DNA from: Aegilops tauschii subsp. strangulata
Taxonomy: Eukaryota; Streptophyta; Magnoliopsida; Poales; Poaceae
DNA length: 64,000 nt
Reading direction: 5' to 3'
NCBI RefSeq assembly: GCF_002575655.3
Contig: NC_053037.3
Coordinates: 324,101,294-324,165,293 of the forward strand
The stretch's first letter is position 1. Each line of letters opens with the position of its first letter. Positions 56,985-64,000 of this stretch are shown piece by piece. The position numbers and the translations under genes were made by a program. Below the pieces are notes generated by a model, which worked only from the letters and a program-made list of their open reading frames with translations, did not search any database and was not told where the DNA came from.

Positions 56985-57500
56985 ATCTCCCCCTTTTTGG
57001 TGGATTGATGACAACACGGGATTTGCACAAAATAGTAACTAAAAATAAGCAAAACCCCTTCTAACAAAATATAGACGGGCTCCCCCTAGAGGTGTGCACC
57101 AAGGAATTAGCATGAAAGGCTATGTGCACATCTTTAGGATCAAACTCCCCCTATATTTTGTAGGCAGGCAACATCCTTGCATATAAGAATAACAACAAGT
57201 ACAACTAAGCAAGGACGAGCAGAGAGCAATAATATAAATGCTGAAAAAGAAGCATCTCACAATATAATAGGGTACTTGATACTAAAGTAGATAGGATAGG
57301 GTAGTTCACATATGTCTTACACCATATGGTCTTGCTCACAGCCGAAAGAAAGCGAACGAAAACGAACGAACACAACGAACACGAACACGCCAACACACAC
57401 GCCAACACAAGACCTAAGGCAAATCCCTAACTCTCCCCCTTTGGCAGCAAGACACCAAAAGGGACGACACGACACACTATGGCAGTAGGTCTCCATGGCA

Positions 57501-59036
57501 TCACCAGTCATGCTCCTCCTCCTCCTCTTCCTCAGAAACCTCTGCAGCACGGGGAGAAGTATGAACTCCGGTGTCCTCCTCAGTGTCAGACCACGGGCAA
57601 TGCACTCTGATCCAGGACTCCTCATCAGTGATCCTCTCCTCAGAGCCACCTGGAGCCTCAAGGCCAACCTGTCTCATAATAGCCTTGTCACGACGACGAG
57701 CCATCTTGGCCTCCTTGTGAGCCTTGTACTGGCCCTTGGCGTGAAGGCAGAATAGACGCTTCATCTTCTCCTTGAGTTTCTTAGCCCAAGAGGGCTCCTC
57801 AGATGGGAGCACATACTCCGGCCCATCATAATCCTCCTCATCATCATCAGCTAGGACAGTCTCCTGCACTGGAGGTGCCGGAGTAGACGAACTCCACTTC
57901 TCCTTCTGGCGCAGCTCGATAGTGTCATGAGACACCATGTTGTTTGTGACAAGCTCCTCATCTGGAAACTTGGCTGCCCAAGTGTCCTCGATAAGTTGCA
58001 TAAGATAGGGCCCATAGATGATGCACTTGTGTTCCATGACAGCAGAGTAATGTTTAGACCACATCACATGTGACACGTCCAGCACCAGGGGAGAGTCCTG
58101 CTCTTCTTGACAGAATAGGAGCAAGTCAACTAGGTAAGAGTGCACCTAATCCAAGTTGCCGACCCGAGGAAACAGACTATTCCTGAAGATACGATGCATG
58201 ATGTCAAGGAAGGGCCAGAGGTCATAAGTAACCTTCCCAGTCTCTAATACCTTCCTGGTAGAATAGGGCCAAAGCTTCTCCTTATGAGTAGCAGCAATCT
58301 CCTTATGAGGGCAAAACCCAAGTGGGGTCTGGGCACCCTCATCATCGTACGATAAGCTGACCATGAATTCCTTCCATGGGGTGGACAGAAGACAGCCATT
58401 GTTCATCCAAGTCAGAGTGCGGGCCGGATCATGCCCAAAGTGAACGGTGGCAAAGAACTGGGCCACGAGCTCGGCATCAAAGTCCTTGTTGAAGGAAATG
58501 ATCCTCTTGATATCCAACTCCTCACACCTCTACAGAGCATGCCCAAAGTATTGCAAGTCCTTCTCCATGTGCGAGAGATCGACAGACTTGACCTTCACAA
58601 AGAAGTTCTTCTTATTCTTCAAGACATCGTGATAGACAGACTGCTGAAACCTGTTCCAGAATGGACGGCTCAGAAGAGCAGGCTCCTGGTCTGCTTGGTA
58701 GGGATTGAGCTTCCTCTTGGTACAGAACTCCATTCCAGACATATGATTGGCAGGCTTGTGCAAAGCGGAGGTCTTCGACGTTGGAACCTTGGCCTTGCGT
58801 CTTGGTGGCGCAGAAGAGACACCCTCACCACCACATGCAACAGACTCTGGAACATCTGACGAGCGATAGCGCTTGGAACCTATTGCATGGTCTGGATTCT
58901 TGCGGCGAGCCTGATGCCCGGAGCTACTACCACCTGAAAGCACACGCACATGAAGACCACAAAAGCAGGAGAGCATAAGCCAGGGAAAGACGAAGACCAA
59001 AAAGAGAATTAGGTCTAGAAACAGGAGCAATGGCAT
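57501..59036 (-). pseudogene. Extra ORF of G downstream of pol, function unknown
   Basis: The minus-strand frame 59036-57501 is 511 codons with only two in-frame stops (58530-58532 and 58146-58148). A TTTCAG|GTGG acceptor-like site at 58934 suggests the hydrophobic first 35 codons are intronic and the real protein starts from an earlier exon. The middle has RFQQSVYHDVLKNKKNFF, FATVHFGHDPARTLTW and PLGFCPHKEIAA; the end is Lys/Arg-rich then acidic (SEEEEEEEHDW). The middle part recalls, by eye, the domain called putative plant transposon protein. It lies where SIRE-type elements have an env-like ORF, but I see no clear envelope features. Confidence 0.5.
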
Positions 59037-60089
59037 CTCAAGGCAGTAGTACCATGCACCCGAGTGGTAGTACCACTGATAAGCGGTAGTACCGCTAGGG
59101 TACAGCGGTAGTACAGTTGGAGCGGTTGTCAGCGGGCTGACACCTACTGCGGTAAGATCCGGTACTGCCGGAGATGCAAAAGTTCATATTTCTACACCTA
59201 ATCGACAAACACCCTAGTCTAGCAGTCTCCCAAGTCCTTCCTAAGCCTCGATTCAACAACTAAATCGAGGAATGCAACGAATATAGCCCCAAAACCTAGA
59301 TTCAACGAGGAGAACCAAGGGAGAGAAGAACGGGGGCAACACCGGCATCCATGACACGAGGAGAGGGTGGGGAATGATCCCACCGGACGGAATCGAGGGA
59401 GCCGGCCTGAATCCGGCGGCCCGGCGGCGAGCCTCCGGTGTTTGGGGAGCCGCCTGAGAGAGGAGAGGACGAGGGGATGGGGCAAACTGAACGGGTATGG
59501 GGGAGTAGAAACTCCCCCTGCCTGATACATACCCCACACGCCCAACCCCAAGCAGTAGTACCGCGCAAGGCACGGTAGTACCGCCCTGGTGCAGATCTAG
59601 AGCACGAAGCGCCCAGTGAACCATTCCACGGTAGTACCGTGTCGGCCGGGCGGTAGTACCGCTCAGGCGCCCCAAAGCAGAAACAAGGAGGGAAAAGATG
59701 ACTTATGCTCGACTAGAGAAAAACAGAAGGACCACACAAGACACAACAAGCCAAACCCGAACACGACCACACCAAAAGACAACCACTCAAACTTGAGAAG
59801 CACAAGCAACAAGAAACAACACACAGACAAACTCTCGAGAAGAGAGGGCGTTGGCCGAGGCCACCTATGTTTGAGCAAATGGTATGGCGCCGTGAAGAAT
59901 TATCCTTGGGCCCATGACCAAAACTCGTCTTTGAAGCACAAGAACCATAAAAATGGCTAATGTGAAAGACACGACCAATTTATGTATAATGGGGGGAGGA
60001 AGAGTTCATTGAGAGAACAACACTCCCCCTATGTCCATGCCTACACCTAGACAAGGTAGCAAGTTGAGTATGGTGGGTTGTGCAAGGGT
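59037..60089. other. Non-coding region of G between RNase H and the extra ORF
   Basis: Holds palindromes, a purine-tract-like word at 59511-59520 and another at 60021-60030 (as CTCCCCCT on the plus strand), and a Pro/Arg-rich stretch at 59300-59550 that looks like a gene leader or first exon for the extra ORF. No firm exon is called. Confidence 0.5.
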
Positions 60090-61556
60090 TCAAGAAACAT
60101 TGCTCGAATCAATGATATTTAGCTCATGCCTTAACTTGCGAAATCTTGCTTCATCCAAGGGCTTCGTGAATATATCTGCAAGGTTATCATGAGTGTTGAC
60201 ATAGTTGAGCTCGATCTCCCCTCGCCTAATATGATCCCGGATGAAGTGATACCGAATCTCAATATGCTTCGTCTTGAAGTGTTGCACCGGGTTGAGAGAA
60301 ATCTTGATGGCACTTTCATTGTCACACCAAAGAGGCACTTTGTCACAGGTGACACTGTAATCCTTTAAAGTTTGCCTCATCCATAAGAGTTGTGCACAAC
60401 AACTACCGGCCGCCACATACTCCGCTTCGGTGGACGAGAGAGACACACAACTTTGCTTCTTGGAAGACCAACTCACCAAAGAGCAACCAAGAAATTGGGA
60501 TCCTCCGGAAGTGGACTTCCTATCCACTTTGTCTCCCGCCCAATCGGAGTCCGAATATCCTACAAGCTTGAAGTTTGCTCCTCTTGGGTACCATAAGCCA
60601 AAGTTTGGGGTATGATCCTAATATCGAAAGATTCGCTTGACCGCCACAAAGTGGCTTTCCTTAGGTGCGGCTTGAAACCGTGCACAAATTCCCACACTCA
60701 ACATGATATCCGGTCTAGATGCACAAAGGTAAAGCAAGGAGCCAATCATGGAGCGATATACCTTTTGATCCACTACTTTACCATTGGGATCAATGTCAAG
60801 TTGGCACTTGGTGGGCATTGGAGTGGAAGCCGGCTTGACATCACTTAGCTTGAATCTCTTTAGCATGTCTTGAGTGTATTTGGCTTGGTTGATGAAGGTT
60901 CCTTCTCTTCTTTGTTTGACTTCGAATCCAAGGAAAAACTTAAACTCTCCCATCGAAGACATCTTGAACTTAGAGGTCATGAGAGCGGCAAATTCCTCAT
61001 TGAAAGATTTGTTAGGGGAACCAAATATAATATCATCAACATATAGTTGGCACACAAACAACTCCCCTTTGACCTTCTTAGTAAAAAGAGTGGGATCGAT
61101 TTTCCCAACTTCAAATCCACGGTCTTGCAACAACTCGGTAAGGTGGTCATACCACGCACGTGGGGCTTGCTTAAGGCCATAGAGTGCCTTATCGAGTTGA
61201 TACACATGATCCGGGAAGTAGGGATCCTCGAACCCGGGGGGTTGCTTGACATATACCAACTCATTAATAGGACCATTAAGAAAAGCACTCTTCACATCCA
61301 TTTGTTGTAACTTAAAGTTATGATGGGAATCATATGCAATCAACAAATGAATGGATTCAAGGCGAGCAACGGGAGCAAAGGTTTCACCGTAGTCGATACC
61401 CTCGACTTGGGAGTAGCCTTGTGCCACCAATCTTACCTTATTACGAACGATGGTCCCATGAGCATCTTGCTTGTTCTTGAATATCCACTTGGTTCCAATG
61501 ACATTGTGGTTCCCCGTTGGCCTTGGCACCAATCTCCACACCTTGTTGTACTCAAG
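60090..61556 (-). pseudogene. Copia G reverse transcriptase-RNase H
   Basis: Minus-strand frame from about 61541 with [40 protein letters not shown], the catalytic YVDD ([12 protein letters not shown]) and [23 protein letters not shown] at 60618-60620 interrupts just before RNase H (SWSSKKQSCVSLSSTEAEYV), which ends after NIIDSSNVS at 60090. A frameshift near 61556 separates it from the upstream linker. The catalytic residues look intact. Confidence 0.9.
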
Positions 61557-63448
61557 TTGTTGAGTTCTTCATGCATGGCATTGAGCCAATCCGGATCTTC
61601 GAGCGCCTCATAGACCTTTTGGGGTTCAACACAAGAGACAAACGCGTGATGTTCACAATAGTTTGCCAATTGTCTATGAGTGCTTACCCCCTTTTGAATG
61701 CTTCCAAGCACATTCTTCATGAGATGACTCTTAGTGGAGAGCTTGGATGCAATCTTGGTGGCACGACGCTCCAATTCCTCCTCGTGGGTGAGTTGAGGAG
61801 CGGTCACTTGATCATCTTGAGCGCCGTCTTGAGCTTGTCCTTGATCTTGAGCTTGCTCTTGATCTTGAACTTGCTCGGAGGAGAGAACTTGACCTTGGGC
61901 ATCGCTTGGTGATTAAACACCGTCTTGAGGTTGATCTTGCCCTTGGTCTTGTTCATGATGATGAGGGCCTTCACTTTGTTCTTCGGAAGCATGTGGGTCT
62001 TGGGTTGGTGATGGTTCCACTTGAGTGGAACATTGTCCTTCTCCTTCGGCCACAAGGGGTTCCTCAATGGGTAGGATATGACCAACACCCATTCTTCTTA
62101 TGGCTTGGGGAGGAATTTCATCACCTACATCACAAGTACCACTTTGCTCCACTTGGGAGCCGTTATTCTCATCAAACTCCACGTTACACGTCTCCTCAAT
62201 AAGTCTCGTGGACTTATTGAGAACACGTTAAGCATGGGAGTTTGCAGCATAACCAACAAATATGCCCTCATGTGCTCTAGCCTCAAATTTAGACAATCGA
62301 ACACCTTTCTTGAGAATGAAACACTTACACCCGAACACCCGAAAGTACTTGAGGTTGGGCTTGTTACCGGTGAGTATCTCATATGGAGTCTTGTTCAAGC
62401 CTTTCCGGAGATAGAGCCGATTTGATGCATGACACGCGGTGTTGATGGCTTCGTCCCAAAAGCTGTATGGAGACTTGAACTCCGCCATCATGGTCCTTGC
62501 CGCATCCATCAATGTCCGGTTCTTCCTCTCCGCTACACCATTTTGTTGAGGGGTGTATGGTGCGGAATATTGATGCTTGATCCCCTCATCACTAAGAAAC
62601 TCATCCAAGGTGTAGTTCTTGAACTCGGTGCCGTTGTCACTTCTTATAGTCAAGATCTTTGCATTGTGTTGACGTTGAGCTTCATTTGCAAAGTCAATGA
62701 CGGTTTGTTGGGTCTCGCTCTTCCTCTTGAAGAAGTATACCCAAGAGTATCTCGAATAATCATCCACAATCACCAAGCAATACTTTCTACCCCCAAGACT
62801 ATAAAAGGATGGAGGCCCAAAGAGATCCATGTGAAGGAGCTCCAAGGGCTTCTTTGAGTAAATGATAGTCGTGGGAGGGTGAGCCTTCTCATGTAGTTTT
62901 CCTTCGATACAAGCACTACAAGCACGCTCTTTGGCAAAGATAACATTTGTTAGTCCACGGACATGGTCCCCCTTGAGAATACTTTGCAAAGATCTCATAT
63001 TGACATCGGCTAGACGGCGATGCCAAAGCCATCCCACGTCAACTTTATCCATTAGGCATGTCGCGGCCTTAGTGAGTCGCTCCGAAAAGTTAATCACATA
63101 GAGACCGTTCTCGACATGCCCAACAAAGGCTACTTTAAGAGTATTGCTCCACAAGAGGGCCACGGTATCAATATCAAAGAAGGTGGCAAAGCCCATGAGT
63201 GCAAGTTGACAAACGGAAAGTAAATTGTATGCAAGGGACTCAACAAGCATGACCTTCTCGACCGTGAGATCATGAGAAATGACAACCTTGCCGAGTCCCA
63301 ATACCTTGGAAGACGAGGCATCACCCCACTCGACATTGGTGGGCATAGATGGAATCTTGTGCACGTCCACCACCAAGTCCTTGCTTCCGGTCATATGATT
63401 TGTAGCTCCACTATCGAGCAACCATGATCCCCCACCGGAAGCAAACAC
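61557..63448 (-). pseudogene. Copia G protease-integrase and linker
   Basis: Protease motif LDSGATNHMTG near 63410, integrase zinc region (WLWHRRLADVNMRSLQ; CSACIEGKLHE), then D in LLHMDLFGP, D in RSDNGTEF and E in NGVAERKNRTL. The linker to RT is Gln/Glu-rich. Stops in the same frame lie at 62228-62230 and 61913-61915. Just upstream a TAG at 63449-63451 and a frame change separate it from gag. Confidence 0.85.
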
Positions 63449-63458
63449 CTACAAGAGA

Positions 63459-63977
63459 TCAATGCTTGGATTTAGATACCCATTTTGTAATGGGTCCTTT
63501 GATGTTAGTGACAAGGGTCTTAGGAACCCAAATAGACCATTCAATGTACTCATAAGGAGAACCAACAAATTTGGCATAAACATGCCCGTCACTAGCACGG
63601 CACAACACGTAAGAAGGGTTAAAGTCGCCAGCTTTGTTGGAAGGGGTGGTATTGCCCTTCTTGACACCACCACCCTTCGCATTGTTCTTCTTCTCCTTGG
63701 AAGCACCCTCTCCCTCCTTCACAAAAGTTTGCTTAAGAGGAGGAGGTCGTTTGGTCTTGTCATTCTTCTTCTTGTTCTTGGGCACGGGTGCGAACCCAAT
63801 CCCCTCCTTGTCCACGACTTCCTTTTGATTGCTCAAAAGGTCATTGAGGTTCTTCTCATCTTGTATGCATGACACAAGGCCTTTCTCAAGTTGCATGTTC
63901 AACCTGGCATTCTCCTCAACAAGATGCACATGCTCACAACATGGGTTAGTAGCATTTGCATCATCAATCAAAACCAT
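63459..63977 (-). pseudogene. Copia G gag, C-terminal part
   Basis: The minus-strand frame ends at 63459. It has a leucine-rich helix (EHVHLVEENARLNMQLEKGL), a Lys-rich stretch and a conserved tail (SIWVPKTLVTNIKGPITKWV) found before the protease in this group. The remainder lies outside the window. It is out of frame with the protease. Confidence 0.75.
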
Positions 63978-64000
63978 ATGAGGAAAAGTGGCTTTCTCCT

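Larger units (their letters stand above)
55450..64000 (-). mobile_element. Copia element G (Sirevirus-like), cut by the right edge
   Basis: It reads on the minus strand: gag and protease near the right edge, integrase, RT, RNase H to 60090, a 3 kb region with an extra ORF (59036-57501), and the 3' LTR at 56984-55450. The 5' LTR is beyond the window. Purine tracts repeat before the LTR, and the LTR holds palindromes, both Sirevirus traits. GCAAG at 55445-55449 is the expected target copy. Confidence 0.85.

Noticed and set aside
59219..59675. Minus-strand frames of 88-140 codons near palindromes of G
   Set aside because: Low-complexity Pro/Arg/Ser composition and overlapping frames. It could be a leader or first exon, but no splice model fitted well enough.

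Overview
The window reads as a Triticeae-type (wheat, Aegilops or barley relative) intergenic block built almost entirely of nested LTR retrotransposons. This rests on LTR ends and coding styles I recognise from memory: a Fatima-like LTR, Sabrina-like LTRs ending in the GATACG...CGTATC stem, Sirevirus-type Copia elements and Tat-type gypsy elements. Family names are provisional. I see no intact host gene, rRNA, tRNA or CRISPR. The only host-like gene is a decayed F-box/LRR/FBD pseudogene at 6319-8078.

Layout. 1-6159: minus-strand, pol-less Tat-type gypsy element with gag, one LTR and a three-exon antisense ORF, running off the left edge. 6160-8078: F-box pseudogene. 8178-9165: diverged DNA-transposon block, plain sequence and a small Helitron-like piece. 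9166-17045: Copia element A (Sirevirus-like) with a truncated 5' LTR. 17046-19879: DNA-transposon sequence with direct and tandem repeats and a CACTA-type end. 19880-41575: gypsy element B (5' truncated). Its 3' LTR is split by Athila/Sabrina-like element C (23198-40942, TSD ACCAC). C's own right LTR is split by Tat element D (29313-40630, TSD CTGGG). 41576-55449: Tat element E, split by Sabrina-like element F (45906-54238, TSD GTTCC) and then by Sirevirus-like Copia element G (55450 to beyond the right edge, minus strand).

Relations. The order of insertion is B before C before D, and E before F and G. The three duplicated target sites were read directly on both sides. By eye, the LTR pair of C differs more than that of F, which agrees with C being older. 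All coding regions carry stops or frameshifts, so nothing here looks autonomous now.

The most interesting signals are (i) extra ORFs in several elements: a spliced coiled-coil ORF antisense to element 1, a B3-like ORF antisense in D, and an unknown ORF downstream of pol in G; (ii) a repeated hairpin plus AAGCTTGGGGATGC motif in C and F that matches the presumed polypurine tract next to the LTR; (iii) short palindrome arrays in or near the LTRs of four families; (iv) a same-frame UAG at the same gag-protease/RT junction in two separate Tat elements.
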